The notes under the pieces: generated by a model
Told to the model about the DNA's origin: nothing
The model's database searches: none
Seen by the model: only the letters and a program-made list of their open reading frames with translations
Shown here: piece after piece, positions 36,522 through 47,127 of the stretch
Layout: each line of letters opens with the position of its first letter
Numbering within the stretch: the stretch's first letter is position 1
Source: Niabella soli DSM 19437
GTDB taxonomy: Bacteria; Bacteroidota; Bacteroidia; Chitinophagales; Chitinophagaceae
Length of the DNA: 64,000 bases
Direction of reading: 5' to 3'
Assembly (NCBI RefSeq): GCF_000243115.2
Contig: NZ_CP007035.1
Span: 310,001 to 374,000 of the forward strand
Position numbers and translations under genes: made by a program

Positions 36522-37090
36522 TATTTAATTCTAGTTACAGTTTGATTTTGCAAAATATATTCCTGCCCGCTTTCCGGACAGACAGCTCTATCTTCTTTAA
36601 ATTCAAGGCGATGCCCAAATTCACTCATCCAGCCGATTTGTTTCGCAGGATTACCAACGACAAGAGCGTAAGAGGGGACGTGTTTGGTAATTACAGCACC
36701 CGCACCGATGAAGGCATATTCGCCGATATCATGCCCGCATACAATTGTTGCATTCGCCCCAATGGTCGCTCCTTTTGCTACTTTTGTTTTTGCGTATTGC
36801 CCTCGCCGGTTCACCGCGCTTCTGGGATTAATAACATTGGTAAAAACGCAGGACGGTCCCAGGAATACATCGTCTTCACAGATTACCCCGGTATAAATGG
36901 ACACATTGTTTTGCACTTTTACATTCTCACCTAATATGACTCTCGGGGAAATCACAACATTCTGCCCTATGTTACAATTTTTCCCTAATACTGTATCTTT
37001 CATTATATGTGAAAAGTGCCAGACCTTAGTGCCGTCGCCGATCAGAGCGCCCTCATCAACAACGGCGGTGGTGTGAATATATATACTCAT
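36521..37090 (-). CDS. wbpD: Left-handed beta-helix N-acetyltransferase (WbpD/WlbB-like)
   Basis: The 189-residue protein is built of hexapeptide repeats ([38 protein letters not shown]), which fold as a left-handed beta-helix trimer. WbpD acetylates the 3-amino group of UDP-GlcNAc3NA to give UDP-GlcNAc(3NAc)A. It overlaps the aminotransferase gene by 4 bp, in the order expected for this pathway. Confidence 0.9.
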   Translation of the reverse strand: MSIYIHTTAVVDEGALIGDGTKVWHFSHIMKDTVLGKNCNIGQNVVISPRVILGENVKVQNNVSIYTGVICEDDVFLGPSCVFTNVINPRSAVNRRGQYAKTKVAKGATIGANATIVCGHDIGEYAFIGAGAVITKHVPSYALVVGNPAKQIGWMSEFGHRLEFKEDRAVCPESGQEYILQNQTVTRIK

Positions 37091-38238
37091 TTTGAGAAAA
37101 AACTTTTAATATTGGAGGCAATAAATTCTTGTTGTTCAAAAGAAAGCTCTGTATGCATGGGTAATGATAAGACAGAAGAACACAACTCGCTCGTAACAGA
37201 AAGATTCCCGCTAATGAGGCCCAGGGATCGATATGCTTCCTGCTCCTGCAAAGGGATGGGATAATAGATCATTGACGGGATACCTGTTTGCTGCAGAAAA
37301 GCTTTTAATTCATCTCTTTTATTGCCGCTTATTTTTATAGTATACTGGTGAAATACATGTGAAGACATTGGGCTTCGCTCAGGCAGGGCAATTTCTGCTA
37401 CATCTTTCAGCAATTCATCATAAATAATTGCAGCCTTATTCCTGGCGGCCGAATATTCATCCAGATAGTTAAGTTTTATATTGAGCACTGCCGCCTGAAG
37501 CGTATCAAGACGCGAATTAACACCAATACATGAATGTTGATATTTTACTCGTTGGCCATGATTGCATATCATTGATATTTTTTCTGCCAATTTAGTATCC
37601 TGCGTATAAATTGCTCCGCCATCCCCATAACATCCGAGGTTTTTAGAAGGGAAAAATGAAGTGCATCCTATATGCCCAATCGTTCCGGCCATCTTTTTTG
37701 AGCCGTCAGGAAAAGTATATAGCGCCCCAATGGCCTGAGCTGTATCCTCAACCACATATAGCTGGTGTTTGGCAGCCAGGGACATAATAGGCTGCATATC
37801 GGCACACTGACCGAACAAATGAACAGGAACTATTGCCCGGGTTTTAGGGGTTATGGCTTTTTCTATAAGATTAGCAGTTATGTTGAAGGTGCTCGAATCT
37901 ACATCTACCATAACGGGCGTTAACCTCAATAAGCCAATTACTTCTGCTGTGGCAGCGTAAGTAAAAGCAGGAAGGATCACTTCATCTCCCGGCTGAAGAT
38001 CAAGCGCCATAAGCGCAACCTGGAGGGCATCGGTTCCATTTGCACAGGGAATCACATTTGATACTGACAAATATTTAGCAAGAGCCGTAGAAAATTGCTT
38101 TACAGAAGGACCGTTAATAAAGGTAGTTGAATCAAGGCAGGATTCAATTGCTTCCATTATTTCCGGCTTTATTTTTGCAAACTGACCTTTCAGGTCAACC
38201 ATAGCTATACTCATTCTTTTAAATTTATAATCTTGCAT
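37087..38238 (-). CDS. wbpE: DegT/DnrJ/EryC1/StrS aminotransferase (WbpE/WlbC-like)
   Basis: This 383-residue PLP enzyme has the sugar-aminotransferase landmarks: [23 protein letters not shown] and the PLP lysine in [14 protein letters not shown]. By context it aminates C3 of the 3-keto UDP-GlcNAcA. Its start overlaps the dehydrogenase stop by 14 bp. Confidence 0.9.
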   Translation of the reverse strand: MQDYKFKRMSIAMVDLKGQFAKIKPEIMEAIESCLDSTTFINGPSVKQFSTALAKYLSVSNVIPCANGTDALQVALMALDLQPGDEVILPAFTYAATAEVIGLLRLTPVMVDVDSSTFNITANLIEKAITPKTRAIVPVHLFGQCADMQPIMSLAAKHQLYVVEDTAQAIGALYTFPDGSKKMAGTIGHIGCTSFFPSKNLGCYGDGGAIYTQDTKLAEKISMICNHGQRVKYQHSCIGVNSRLDTLQAAVLNIKLNYLDEYSAARNKAAIIYDELLKDVAEIALPERSPMSSHVFHQYTIKISGNKRDELKAFLQQTGIPSMIYYPIPLQEQEAYRSLGLISGNLSVTSELCSSVLSLPMHTELSFEQQEFIASNIKSFFSK

Positions 38239-39508
38239 CTACAATGTCCCTGTCCAGGTACGCCTTTGTATCAAAAATAACTGTATTGTTGCCGTTTTTT
38301 AAGTGTGCATAGTCAAAGGCAAGAAATTCATTGTGAGCAACAGCCAGAATAATGGCATCGTAATGTTCATTGACTTGTTCTATCATTTTAATATTATATT
38401 CTTTTTCTACATGCTGATGGTCCGCATGTGGATCATATACGTCAACTTGTACACCGAATTGACATAGCTCATTATAAATATCGATAACACGCGAATTGCG
38501 GATATCCGGACAATTCTCCTTAAATGTAATACCAAGGATCAAGGCCCGAGAACCTTCAATTTTATGCCCCTTTCGAATCATTAGTTTAATGACCTTATTC
38601 GCCACAAACATTCCCATATTATCATTTACCCTTCTGCCGGAAAGTATTACCTGTGGATGATAACCTAATGACTCTGCCTTATGTGCAAGATAATAGGGGT
38701 CAACACCAATACAATGCCCTCCCACGAGTCCGGGTTTGTACTTAAGAAAATTCCATTTAGTACCGGCCGCTTCAATTACATCGTTGGTATCTATGCCAAC
38801 CCGATCAAAAATCAACGCCAATTCATTTACGAAGCTAATATTAATATCCCGTTGTGCATTTTCAATGGCCTTGGACGCTTCGGCCACTTTAATGCTGGGC
38901 GCCTTATGAGTTCCGGCTTCTATAATAGTGTTGTAAAGTTGATCGATTGTTTCCGCGATGGCCGGAGTTGAACCGGAAGTTACTTTTTTGATTTTTGTTA
39001 ATGTATTTACTTTATCCCCTGGGTTAATGCGTTCAGGAGAATATCCGCAAAAGAAATCCTGATTAAATGTCAAACCTGACACCCGCTCCAAAATCGGTAC
39101 ACAATTTTCTTCAGTACACCCAGGATAAACAGTTGATTCATAGATTACAATATCTCCTTTTTTAAGAATGCTCCCAAGCATTTCAGATGCCTTAAGCAAC
39201 GGCCGAAGATCGGGGGATTTAAATTCATTAATAGGAGTAGGAACGGTGACAATAAAAATATTATAGCGCTTGAGATCATTTATATTGCTCGAAAACCATA
39301 ACCCAATATCGCCCGAAGCTCTTTTGTCTGTAGCTGATTGCATAGCCTCAAGGTCAGCCTCCCTGGTATGATCATTTCCCTGCGATAATTCTGCAACTCT
39401 TTGTTGGTTAATGTCGAACCCAATGACATCAAATTTCTTCCCAAATTCGATGGCTAATGGCAAGCCAACATAGCCTAACCCAATGATTGCGATTTTATAA
39501 GATGCATT
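38225..39508 (-). CDS. wbpA: Nucleotide-sugar 6-dehydrogenase (WbpA-like)
   Basis: From the ATG at 39508 ([18 protein letters not shown]) the enzyme is 427 residues; an in-frame ATG at 39544 would add 12 residues. It oxidises the C6 hydroxyl of a UDP-HexNAc to the acid with NAD. The catalytic cysteine is in [12 protein letters not shown], and the N-terminal NAD motif GLGYVGLP is intact. UDP-GlcNAc is the expected substrate because all later steps to UDP-ManNAc(3NAc)A are encoded alongside; UDP-ManNAc or UDP-GalNAc dehydrogenase activity is the alternative. Confidence 0.9.
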   Translation of the reverse strand, partial: NASYKIAIIGLGYVGLPLAIEFGKKFDVIGFDINQQRVAELSQGNDHTREADLEAMQSATDKRASGDIGLWFSSNINDLKRYNIFIVTVPTPINEFKSPDLRPLLKASEMLGSILKKGDIVIYESTVYPGCTEENCVPILERVSGLTFNQDFFCGYSPERINPGDKVNTLTKIKKVTSGSTPAIAETIDQLYNTIIEAGTHKAPSIKVAEASKAIENAQRDINISFVNELALIFDRVGIDTNDVIEAAGTKWNFLKYKPGLVGGHCIGVDPYYLAHKAESLGYHPQVILSGRRVNDNMGMFVANKVIKLMIRKGHKIEGSRALILGITFKENCPDIRNSRVIDIYNELCQFGVQVDVYDPHADHQHVEKEYNIKMIEQVNEHYDAIILAVAHNEFLAFDYAHLKNGNNTVIFDTKAYLDRDIVDARL

Positions 39509-39623
39509 CATTGTCTGTGATTTATTTATATCAAACTTTTCCATAACTCGTGATGAAGAAAATAGTATATTAATTAGCGGTGCGATTTGAAAGGAAAAAT
39601 ATGAAGAGTAACCTGGATTTTAA

Positions 39624-40712
39624 TCATCCTTGCTCCAACACATTTTTGTATATCCTGTTAAACATTAACATTATGATACTTAACAAGCCTAAAATCGATC
39701 CGCCTAATATTCCTCCTTTTATTTTACTGAACCGTGTTTTTTCCAGCGGTAATACCGGAGCATCCACAATCTGAATTAAAGGTGTTTCTTTCTGAAGTGA
39801 AATTTTACTTAATTCCAGGTTTTTTACCAATTCTTCTAATATGCTTTTATTGATTTCGGCACTCGCCTGCGCATTTTGAATCGGAGCTACTCTTTGAGCC
39901 ATCCGGGTAGGGTTTTGATTTGGTGTAGCATCAGCTATACTTGCTGCTCTGTATATAGAACCGGTCATTATATCTTTTATAGAATCCGTTTTTTGCTGCA
40001 GGATAACTACATTTTCTAACGACTTTTTTGTTTTTGTTTGCAGATAGAAATCATTTACCGTTTTTACTAGATGTTCGTTAAAAGCTTTTGCAAATAATTC
40101 ATCCGGAGCCTTAACCGATACTTCAATAATATTTAATTTTTTATCGGGTTTGTCTACTTCAAGAAAACCGTTGTTGATCTCTTTTACGATTGCAGAAAGT
40201 AAGCTATCATGTAATATCTGCTGCCGGGGATCCGGATAGTTGTCGGAGGGATTAAATTGAATATTATTAAGCCCTGCCTTTGTCTTCCACTGTTCTTTTA
40301 GTTTTCTAAACTCAACCAGCCGGTCAATAAGCATTTGCTGCTTGCCGTTAAAAATGGCTGTTGAAAGCAGGGCCCGGCTAATCATAGCACGCGATTTATA
40401 CAGCTCAAGTATATTTTCTCCCTGGAATATTCCGCCAGCCCCACCCATATCAATTCCAAAAGCAGATGCCAATCCGGCGTAAGCGCTTAATCCCGGGCTT
40501 TTTTCCCCTGTATCCAATACAAATGTAGTAGACGCTTTATAAATTGGTTTTTGGCGGATAGCGTAAAATATTCCTATCACAGCACCCAATATTCCAAAAG
40601 ACAAGATCAACCACCATTTTGAACATAAATAGCGCATCCAATCACGGGCTCTGAGGATTAAGTTCTTTAACGAAATTTCGTCAGCTTCCGGTGTATTTAT
40701 TTCATCCGCCAT
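39624..40712 (-). CDS. wzz: Chain-length determinant protein (Wzz-like)
   Basis: This 362-residue protein has the Wzz layout: a membrane segment at about 35-52 (WWLILSFGILGAVIGIFYA), a long periplasmic helical region, and a second membrane segment near the C terminus (GGILGGSILGLLSIIMLMF) preceded by a Pro-containing motif. It has no tyrosine-kinase domain. It would set polymer length in the Wzy pathway together with the exporter encoded 14 bp upstream. Confidence 0.88.
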   Translation of the reverse strand: MADEINTPEADEISLKNLILRARDWMRYLCSKWWLILSFGILGAVIGIFYAIRQKPIYKASTTFVLDTGEKSPGLSAYAGLASAFGIDMGGAGGIFQGENILELYKSRAMISRALLSTAIFNGKQQMLIDRLVEFRKLKEQWKTKAGLNNIQFNPSDNYPDPRQQILHDSLLSAIVKEINNGFLEVDKPDKKLNIIEVSVKAPDELFAKAFNEHLVKTVNDFYLQTKTKKSLENVVILQQKTDSIKDIMTGSIYRAASIADATPNQNPTRMAQRVAPIQNAQASAEINKSILEELVKNLELSKISLQKETPLIQIVDAPVLPLEKTRFSKIKGGILGGSILGLLSIIMLMFNRIYKNVLEQG

Positions 40713-40726
40713 ATTTACTCTTCTTT

Positions 40727-43213
40727 CTATTTAAATAAGATCACAATAATAGCGGCCAGCGATGCTATGGCTGAACCCAGTCCCACCCATCCCTGGGCGG
40801 ACATCCGTTCTTTTTCTGATTTTTTGGGAACCGCTATTTCCGCACCGGGTTTTATTTTGGGGTAGGCATTGGCAAAAAGCCCTTTCCGGGCGCCCTGCAC
40901 GGATCCGTTGGCGTAGCTTACAAAAGAGCCGCTTTTATATGCGGTCTTTGTAAAGCCGCCGGCCTTCCGCACATAATACTTCATGGGTTTTCCAGGGTTG
41001 TAAATGATGCTAATGGGACGTAACACTTCGCCGGTTACTTTAACCGTTTGCAACAAGCTGGGCACGGTAATAACATCTTCTCCCTGTAAAATAAGATCGT
41101 AATCGGAGTGCGGTTTTTTCAGGATCCGGTCCAGTTGGATGCCCACCAGGTCCGAGAAGGTGTTTACGTTCATTAAACTGTCTACAGAGGAAGAATCTTT
41201 GGAACCGCGTTGCTTCAACCGGTTTAAGTTCAACGCTTTGAGGCGTGCCTCTTTGTCAAGGTCTTCTTTGCTCTTATTTTTTGACTCGGCAGACTGTGGC
41301 CGTTTTAACGAAGCGCCAGGGGCATAGGCATAGGCCGTCAATCCACCTGCTCTTTTAATAACGTCTGAGATTCGTTCGTTTTTGGATTGTATGGTATAGA
41401 TGCCGGGGCGTAATACTTCACCGGCAAGCCTTACCTGCTGCTGCGCCGTATAGCCCTCAGTGGCCCGTACGGCAACGATGTCAAAGGGCTGCAGTATGAA
41501 GGGGCTGTTTTTAATATCTAAATTACTGTTTACATTAATGGTAAACACTTTTGCGGTGGCCACCTGTTGCTGGGTCATATCGGCGCCTTTTACCCTGCGG
41601 GATACCTCAATGTTCATCGGGCTGCCGCCCTCTTTAAAACCGCCGGCCATCTGGATCAGGTCTTCCACGCTCATGTTGCTGGAATAATTAAAGGTGCCCG
41701 GGGTGCGCACCTCCCCGCCAATGCTTACGGTATATTCATCGCGCAGGTCAAAAATAGAAGAGATCTGGACGATGTCTTCCCTTTTCAATGGAATATCCGC
41801 TGCTGCCCCCTGCATGATTTGTGAAACTGAAAAGGGGAGCACTGAAGTCGTATTATCCTCGTTGAGGCGAATGATATAGCCCCGCTCCATAAAGGCGTCT
41901 TCCTTCAACCCGTCGGCATTTTTTATTAAGTTCTTTAGTGTTAAACCCTGGGTAAGTTCATACATGCCGGGGCGAAAAACAGCGCCTACAATTTGTATTT
42001 TATTCTCAAATCGGTCCAGGATGGGATCTACAAAAACCTTGTCGCCGTTTTTGGGTTTGTAATCCGGGAATTCAAGAATACTTTTAGTAATGATTTTTCG
42101 CTCAGTGGCGGTATTCTGGAAGATCCGCACTTTTGCCTTATAGGCCATCGAAGAAAATCCACCGGCATATTTCATTACATCCAGCAGGGATTCATCGGGC
42201 TTCATTTCATAAATGGCGGACCGTTTTACTTCTCCCAGCACATCTACCCGCAACAAATAAACCGGAACATGAATGACGTCCTGGTCCTGCAGGGTGATAT
42301 TGCCGGTCTGGATACCATTGATCAGGAAGTCGTAGACATCCACCGTAGCAATTACGTTGTTGTTCCGGATCACCTGTATATTACGGAAAGAACCGTTCTC
42401 GTTGGGGCCGCCGGAAGCATATAATGCGTTAAATACAGTAGCCAGGGAGGGCAGGGTATAGGTGCCCGGTTTGGTAACTTCACCATTAATTGTAACCCGT
42501 ATGCTTTTAATATTGCCTATGTTTATCGCTAATTGCGTACCGCCGCTGCGTAAAGCGGGATAGGTCCGGCTCATCAGGGACCGGATCTTATCGGTGGCTG
42601 CTTCTATGGTTAATCCGCCCACGGCAATGCGCCCCACATACTGGAGGCTGATATAACCCTCCGGTGAGACTTTCGTTCTGTAGCTGGCCTCATTATTACC
42701 GGTGAGGTCCACCAGCAATTCATCATCGGGGCCAATTACGTAATTTTTAGGGGTGGCCATGCGCATATTGGGCTCAAAGGTCAATTTTCCGGAACTGAAT
42801 AATTCCGATCCGAAAATCCTGGATTTGGGCCTGGTTTGCAGCGAATCCGGGCGTTTCCGGTAGTTGGAATCAGTGGAATCGACGGTTCTTCTTCCCGGTT
42901 CTATTTCATCTGTAATATCTTTATTATTTTGAGGAGCCGACCCCTGTTGCCGGATCTGTTCCACCCGGGCTTTCAATTTTTGAATTTCAGTGGCGCTCAT
43001 GCCGCCGGCGGCCGCCCGTTGTTCCAGGTCTGCCTCGGAATAGCCCATATCCTGCCCGCGCTTCATCATTTCCTTGATCTGGGCATCGGTCAACTGGTCT
43101 ACTTTCATTTTGCTGTAGTCTACCTGGGCGTTAGCGCTTGAGGATATAAGAACTAATACAATGGTAAGTGCGCTTATCAAAAACCGGATCTTAATCAATG
43201 GTATTCTAGTCAT
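40727..43213 (-). CDS. wza: Polysaccharide export protein with multiple SLBB domains (Wza-like)
   Basis: The 828-residue protein starts with a signal peptide, followed by a Gln/Glu-rich helical region. It then has a polysaccharide export (PES) domain near 150-240 (NYVIGPDDELLVDLTGN) and several SLBB domains, each marked by GEVxRPGxY-like turns (GEVTKPGTYTLPS, GEVRTPGTF, GEVLRPGIYTI). A hydrophobic C-terminal helix (VGLGSAIASLAAIIVILF) may anchor it. It is larger than E. coli Wza, which is usual in Bacteroidota. It is the first gene of the 18-gene operon and has a promoter-like element upstream. Confidence 0.92.
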   Translation of the reverse strand: MTRIPLIKIRFLISALTIVLVLISSSANAQVDYSKMKVDQLTDAQIKEMMKRGQDMGYSEADLEQRAAAGGMSATEIQKLKARVEQIRQQGSAPQNNKDITDEIEPGRRTVDSTDSNYRKRPDSLQTRPKSRIFGSELFSSGKLTFEPNMRMATPKNYVIGPDDELLVDLTGNNEASYRTKVSPEGYISLQYVGRIAVGGLTIEAATDKIRSLMSRTYPALRSGGTQLAINIGNIKSIRVTINGEVTKPGTYTLPSLATVFNALYASGGPNENGSFRNIQVIRNNNVIATVDVYDFLINGIQTGNITLQDQDVIHVPVYLLRVDVLGEVKRSAIYEMKPDESLLDVMKYAGGFSSMAYKAKVRIFQNTATERKIITKSILEFPDYKPKNGDKVFVDPILDRFENKIQIVGAVFRPGMYELTQGLTLKNLIKNADGLKEDAFMERGYIIRLNEDNTTSVLPFSVSQIMQGAAADIPLKREDIVQISSIFDLRDEYTVSIGGEVRTPGTFNYSSNMSVEDLIQMAGGFKEGGSPMNIEVSRRVKGADMTQQQVATAKVFTINVNSNLDIKNSPFILQPFDIVAVRATEGYTAQQQVRLAGEVLRPGIYTIQSKNERISDVIKRAGGLTAYAYAPGASLKRPQSAESKNKSKEDLDKEARLKALNLNRLKQRGSKDSSSVDSLMNVNTFSDLVGIQLDRILKKPHSDYDLILQGEDVITVPSLLQTVKVTGEVLRPISIIYNPGKPMKYYVRKAGGFTKTAYKSGSFVSYANGSVQGARKGLFANAYPKIKPGAEIAVPKKSEKERMSAQGWVGLGSAIASLAAIIVILFK

Positions 43214-43259
43214 TTAGTGGACGATGCTTAAAGGAAAAACTGCCTGTTAAAAATTCGTG

Positions 43260-43267
43260 CAAATATA
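43260..43267 (-). promoter_or_regulatory. Putative -7 promoter element of the polysaccharide operon
   Basis: On the minus strand TATATTTG matches TAnnTTTG, 46 bp upstream of the wza-like start. No TTG lies at the usual -33 distance, so it is a partial match. Confidence 0.5.
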
Positions 43268-43634
43268 AAGGATATCGCTTTATGACATAATTTTTTGTTC
43301 AACCGCCGCGTCTTTGCGTGTGGGAATTCGCTCTTTAATAACTGGATTTCTCATCCTCCTGACGTCGGATTCGAAATGACGGGTCAAACAAAGATTGGTC
43401 TGCGCAAATCTGTGCTTTCTGTGAGAGCTCTCTCCGCGCCGCTGCTCCTTAGCCCGATGGCTATCGGGACCGCGTGCAACCTTGCGTCTTTGCCCCTTAG
43501 CGTGGTTGCGTGATCCTGTGTCTTAGCCCCACTACGTGCAATTCCCTTGTATCTCAAACATCAAACTTTACACCTTAAACCTCGAACATGTCTAATAATT
43601 GCGTATTTTCGATGCCGATTAAGCAGAAAAAATT
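43268..43634. other. Intergenic region with dispersed repeats
   Basis: Between the divergent wza-like and accA genes lies a word of the TCTGCGCAAATCTGTG family (43399-43414), the 16-bp palindrome CCCGATGGCTATCGGG (43453-43468) and, just before accA, a run of AAAC-type words (43553-43588, tctcaaacatcaaactttac). G/C-rich simple words fill 43490-43545. No gene seen. Confidence 0.6.
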
Positions 43635-44609
43635 ATGCCACAAGATACCGTACGACAATTTTTGGATTTTGAAAAACCCATCAAGGATCTTATTGAAGAA
43701 ATTGAACTGACGAAGGAACGCTCAGAAAAAACAAAGATTGATCTGTCGGACCAGGTGCAACAACTGGAGCAAAAAGTGACCGAAACCCGCAAAGACATTA
43801 CCCGTCATCTTACGGACTGGCAGCGGGTACAGTTGAGCCGCCACCCGGACCGCCCCTATACCCATAAGTATATTGAGCTGATGACGGATAATTACGTGGA
43901 GCTCTACGGCGACCGGAACGTGAAGGATGATAAGGCGATGGTGGGTGGTTTTGCTACGCTGGGCGGGCAAACCGTGATGATGATCGGCCAGCAAAAGGGC
44001 TCTAATACCAAAAAACGCCAGTTGCGGAATTTTGGGATGGCGAACCCCGAAGGATACCGTAAGGCCCTGCGCCTGATGAAATTAGCAGAGAAGTTTAACA
44101 AGCCGATCATTACATTAATTGATACCCCGGGCGCTTTTCCCGGGCTGGAAGCAGAGGAAAGAGGACAGGGGGAAGCCATCGCCCGCAATATTTATGAAAT
44201 GATCCGCCTTAAAGTGCCGGTGATCTGCGTGATCATTGGAGAAGGGGCCAGCGGCGGGGCATTGGGCATTGGCGTGGGCGACCGGGTGTTTATGATGGAA
44301 AATACCTGGTATACCGTTATTTCCCCTGAAAATTGTTCTACAATCCTTTGGCGCAGTTGGGATTATAAAGTGAAAGCCGCCGAGCAGTTGAAACTGACCT
44401 CCTCCAAAATGAATGAATTTGGCCTGATCGACGGGATTATACCGGAACCGGATGGCGGGGCGCACTGGGATTACAAAGTGGCGGCTGAAAATCTTAAAAA
44501 ACAATTGATCCAGTCAATAAAAGAACTGAAAACCCTGGATCCGCAACAACGCATTAACGGCCGGATCGAGAAATTCTCTAAAATGGGATTCTGGGAAGAA
44601 TATAAATAG
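43635..44609 (+). CDS. accA: Acetyl-CoA carboxylase carboxyltransferase subunit alpha
   Basis: This 324-residue protein aligns along its length with AccA: the N-terminal helical part ([18 protein letters not shown]), the [14 protein letters not shown] segment and the crotonase-like core ([20 protein letters not shown], then [13 protein letters not shown]). With AccD it moves the carboxyl group from biotin on AccB to acetyl-CoA, the committed step of fatty acid synthesis. It is separated from dapA by 112 bp of repeats. Confidence 0.97.
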   Translation: MPQDTVRQFLDFEKPIKDLIEEIELTKERSEKTKIDLSDQVQQLEQKVTETRKDITRHLTDWQRVQLSRHPDRPYTHKYIELMTDNYVELYGDRNVKDDKAMVGGFATLGGQTVMMIGQQKGSNTKKRQLRNFGMANPEGYRKALRLMKLAEKFNKPIITLIDTPGAFPGLEAEERGQGEAIARNIYEMIRLKVPVICVIIGEGASGGALGIGVGDRVFMMENTWYTVISPENCSTILWRSWDYKVKAAEQLKLTSSKMNEFGLIDGIIPEPDGGAHWDYKVAAENLKKQLIQSIKELKTLDPQQRINGRIEKFSKMGFWEEYK

Positions 44610-44615
44610 GGAAAA

Positions 44616-44717
44616 GTGAATAGGCAATAGTGAATGGTGAATAGGGAGGCCTAAATACTAAGAACTGATAACTGAATACTGATCCCGATAGCCATCGGGA
44701 CTGAAAACTAAGAACTT
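44616..44717. repeat. Intergenic AATAGT and ACTGA word arrays with palindrome
   Basis: The accA-dapA gap is almost wholly repeats: AATAGT/AATGGT words (44616-44646), then ACTGA/ACTAA words (44655-44717). These are split by the palindrome CCCGATAGCCATCGGG (44684-44699). Confidence 0.7.
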
Positions 44718-44721
44718 ATAC

Positions 44722-45615
44722 ATGTCTTTACAACAAAAACTTACAGGAACGGGAATTGCAATTATAACGCCCTTTAACGAGGATCGCTCTATCGACTGGG
44801 CGGCTTTTGAAAACCTGATCAATTTCTGGATTGAAAATAAGGTGGAATACCTGGTAGCTATTGGTACCACGGGGGAAAGTGCTACGCAAACCCGTGAAGA
44901 GGAACAGGAAGTGTTTGATTTTGTAAAAAAAGTTACCGGCAAACGGGTGCCCCTGGTGGCGGGCGTTGGCGGTAATGACACCCATGAAGTACTGGATGCC
45001 TTTAAAAAAATGAAGCTGGATGGCTTTGATGCTATTCTTTCGGTATCACCTTATTATAATAAACCCCGGCAGGAGGGCATCTACCAGCATTATAAGGCAT
45101 TGAACGATGCGGCGCCCTTGCCCATTATTATGTATAATGTGCCGGGACGTACCGGGATGAGCGTTTCGGTTGAAACCACCTTGCGTATTGCGCACGACTG
45201 CAACAATATTTTTGCTACCAAAGAGGCATCGGGCAGCTTTGAGCAGATCAACCAGATCATGAAAAACAAACCGTCCGATTTTATGCTGATCAGCGGTGAT
45301 GATGCCATTACCCTGCCCATGATCGCCTGTGGCGCTAAAGGGCTGATCTCTGTGATCGCCAATGCGTATCCAAAAGAATACTCAGATATGGTGCGCCTTT
45401 GCCTGGCGGGGAAATTTGAAGAAGCCCTGCCGCTGCATTTAAAATACCTGGACATGGTGGATGCCCTGTTTAAAGAGGGTAGCCCTTCGGGTGTTAAATA
45501 TGTGCTGAATAAAATGGGGTATTGTAAAAATACGATGCGACTGCCGGTGGTGCCGGTGAGCCAGGCCCATGAAGCAAAGCTGGATGGGTTGATGGCGGCT
45601 GTTGCCAATCGATAA
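44722..45615 (+). CDS. dapA: 4-hydroxy-tetrahydrodipicolinate synthase
   Basis: The 297-residue TIM-barrel aldolase condenses pyruvate with aspartate semialdehyde, the first step of the lysine and meso-diaminopimelate branch. The Schiff-base lysine is Lys167 (FATKEASG), the proton-relay Tyr138 lies in MYNVPGRTG and the pyruvate loop is GTTGES (near 48-53). The start follows a repeat-filled spacer. Confidence 0.96.
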   Translation: MSLQQKLTGTGIAIITPFNEDRSIDWAAFENLINFWIENKVEYLVAIGTTGESATQTREEEQEVFDFVKKVTGKRVPLVAGVGGNDTHEVLDAFKKMKLDGFDAILSVSPYYNKPRQEGIYQHYKALNDAAPLPIIMYNVPGRTGMSVSVETTLRIAHDCNNIFATKEASGSFEQINQIMKNKPSDFMLISGDDAITLPMIACGAKGLISVIANAYPKEYSDMVRLCLAGKFEEALPLHLKYLDMVDALFKEGSPSGVKYVLNKMGYCKNTMRLPVVPVSQAHEAKLDGLMAAVANR

Positions 45616-45783
45616 ACGATAGACCATAAATGTGAAACTGCTTTGGCCGGTAAATCTGCGTTTTTGCGTACAAGTAGTTTTGTCTCACAGATTCCTCGGA
45701 TTTTCAAAGATTCAATCAAACCATCCGCCGCGTCCGCTGCTCCGCCGCATCGCTGCGTGAAACCTTTGTGTGCAAGTAGTTGC

Positions 45784-46590
45784 TTATTGCGCCAGCGCTA
45801 CCTTATACCACCAGTCCACTTTTCCGCTGGCATCGGTGCCGCCGTTTCTTGCGCCGGTATCCGATGAATCATTCCTGTGCATGCCGCCACCCCGACCGCC
45901 GCCGCCACGCATTCCCCGGCCACCGCCATGCATACCGCCGCCCCCAGTGCTCACATGGGTTTGAGCCGTTCCATGCGCGCCATAAGATCCGCCGCCCCGC
46001 TTCATTTCGGCAATACTGATACCAATGACGGTATTGTTTTTAGTTGTCGTCAATGCATTTTTGGGAATAATAGCTACATACCGGAAAAAACCATTTGCGT
46101 TGGTAGTGGTTGTAAATTGAAAGGCGCTGCTGTTATTCATGTCGAGCACCTTTATTTTGCCATTTTCATTTAAGGCCGCCTGGCGGTGGAACGAAATGTC
46201 GTTATGGTCGCTGTTTTTTAGTTCTCCGGAAGCGGGATGATTAGCAGAAGCCGCCTGTTGCGATGGCGGGCGGCTGCCGTTATTATAAGGGTACTGTATA
46301 TATCTTGCCCCGTCTTTTGAACCGGACGGGCTAAAATAAATTTTTACCCCTTCCCGCAGCATCCGCATTTTGGAAGCGGCGTTGTCGGTTTCCAGGATCA
46401 CATAAAAATTTTTATCATCATTCCGGAAGTCGTACCGGATATGCGTTTGGTCGTCATAAAACCGGGAAGGGTAGGCTTGTGTGGTAGCCTCGTCCATGTG
46501 GAGCGCTTCGGCAGGCAGTAGTTTTTTGCTGCCGGAGCAGGCCATGCATAAAACGGCTATAAAAGTAGCCGGGATCAGTAAGGAACGCAT
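45784..46590 (-). CDS. Hypothetical lipoprotein with Gly/Met/His-rich segment
   Basis: No named family is recognised. The 268-residue product has a lipoprotein signal (AVLCMAC, lipidated Cys near residue 19). Residues about 45-190 look beta-rich and may form a carbohydrate-binding-like sandwich (YVILETDNAASKMRMLREGV). Residues about 205-245 are a low-complexity run of Gly, Met, Arg and His (GGGMHGGGRGMRGGGGR), and the C terminus is VDWWYKVALAQ. The His/Met-rich stretch might bind metal, which is speculative. The gene stands alone on the minus strand. Confidence 0.65.
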   Translation of the reverse strand: MRSLLIPATFIAVLCMACSGSKKLLPAEALHMDEATTQAYPSRFYDDQTHIRYDFRNDDKNFYVILETDNAASKMRMLREGVKIYFSPSGSKDGARYIQYPYNNGSRPPSQQAASANHPASGELKNSDHNDISFHRQAALNENGKIKVLDMNNSSAFQFTTTTNANGFFRYVAIIPKNALTTTKNNTVIGISIAEMKRGGGSYGAHGTAQTHVSTGGGGMHGGGRGMRGGGGRGGGMHRNDSSDTGARNGGTDASGKVDWWYKVALAQ

Positions 46591-46667
46591 AGGGATCGTT
46601 TATTTTTCAGTGGGACTCCTTTTGTGAAAAATAATTGCATTTGAGAATTGTTAATTATTTAAAAAAT

Positions 46668-46720
46668 GATCATTGTACTTGACAAATGTCATGATGTTCG
46701 CCGCGGCGGATCAGCATCTA
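46668..46720. repeat. Left direct repeat flanking the GIY-YIG gene
   Basis: This 53-bp sequence begins GATCATTGTACTTGACAAAT and ends CGGATCAGCATCTA, with a GCCGCGGC palindrome inside. It matches 47128-47181 in the same orientation with a handful of differences. Confidence 0.85.
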
Positions 46721-46766
46721 TTCAGGAATGAATCGTTAAATTTGTTGTGCTAACAGATACTCCAAT

Positions 46767-47062
46767 ATGAAAAGTCACATTTTTACGGTTTACATCCTTT
46801 CCAATTTTTGCGCACCGTTTTATATACTGGTGTTACCAACGATATCGTTCGCAGAGTGCAGGAGCATCGAAGTAAAGAAAATAAAGGATTCACTTCCCGG
46901 TACAATTGTTATTATTTGATGTATTACGAGGAGTACTCGGATGTTCGTAACGCGATTGCACGTGAGAAGCAATTGAAGCGCTGGCACAGGGAATGGAAGT
47001 TAAATCTGATCAGGGGACAGAATCCGGAGATGAAAGACCTGGCTGAGGAATGGCTCAGTTGA
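46767..47062 (+). pseudogene. GIY-YIG nuclease gene with a one-base frameshift
   Basis: The protein resembles small GIY-YIG endonucleases (UPF0213 type): VYILSNF, then LYTGVTNDIVRRVQEHRS and IAREKQLKRWHREWK. The ATG at 46767 and the VYILSNF part are in one frame; the rest, from RTVLYTGV onward, is in another. The shift lies at a run of five T (46805-46809), where six would restore one frame of about 98 codons. From the TTG at 46808 an 84-residue truncated product is possible, lacking the first motif. It may be a natural frameshift, slippage at the T run, or a sequencing error. Direct repeats flank it. Confidence 0.75.
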
Positions 47063-47087
47063 TGATTGATTCCTGATCAAGAATTAG

Positions 47088-47108
47088 ACCCTGAAACAAG
47101 TTCAGGGT
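47088..47108. repeat. Hairpin downstream of the GIY-YIG gene
   Basis: ACCCTGAA (47088-47095) pairs perfectly with TTCAGGGT (47101-47108) across an ACAAG loop. It has no T run, so it is a weak terminator candidate or a dispersed palindrome. Confidence 0.6.
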
Positions 47109-47127
47109 GGCATTTCGTTTATTAAAC

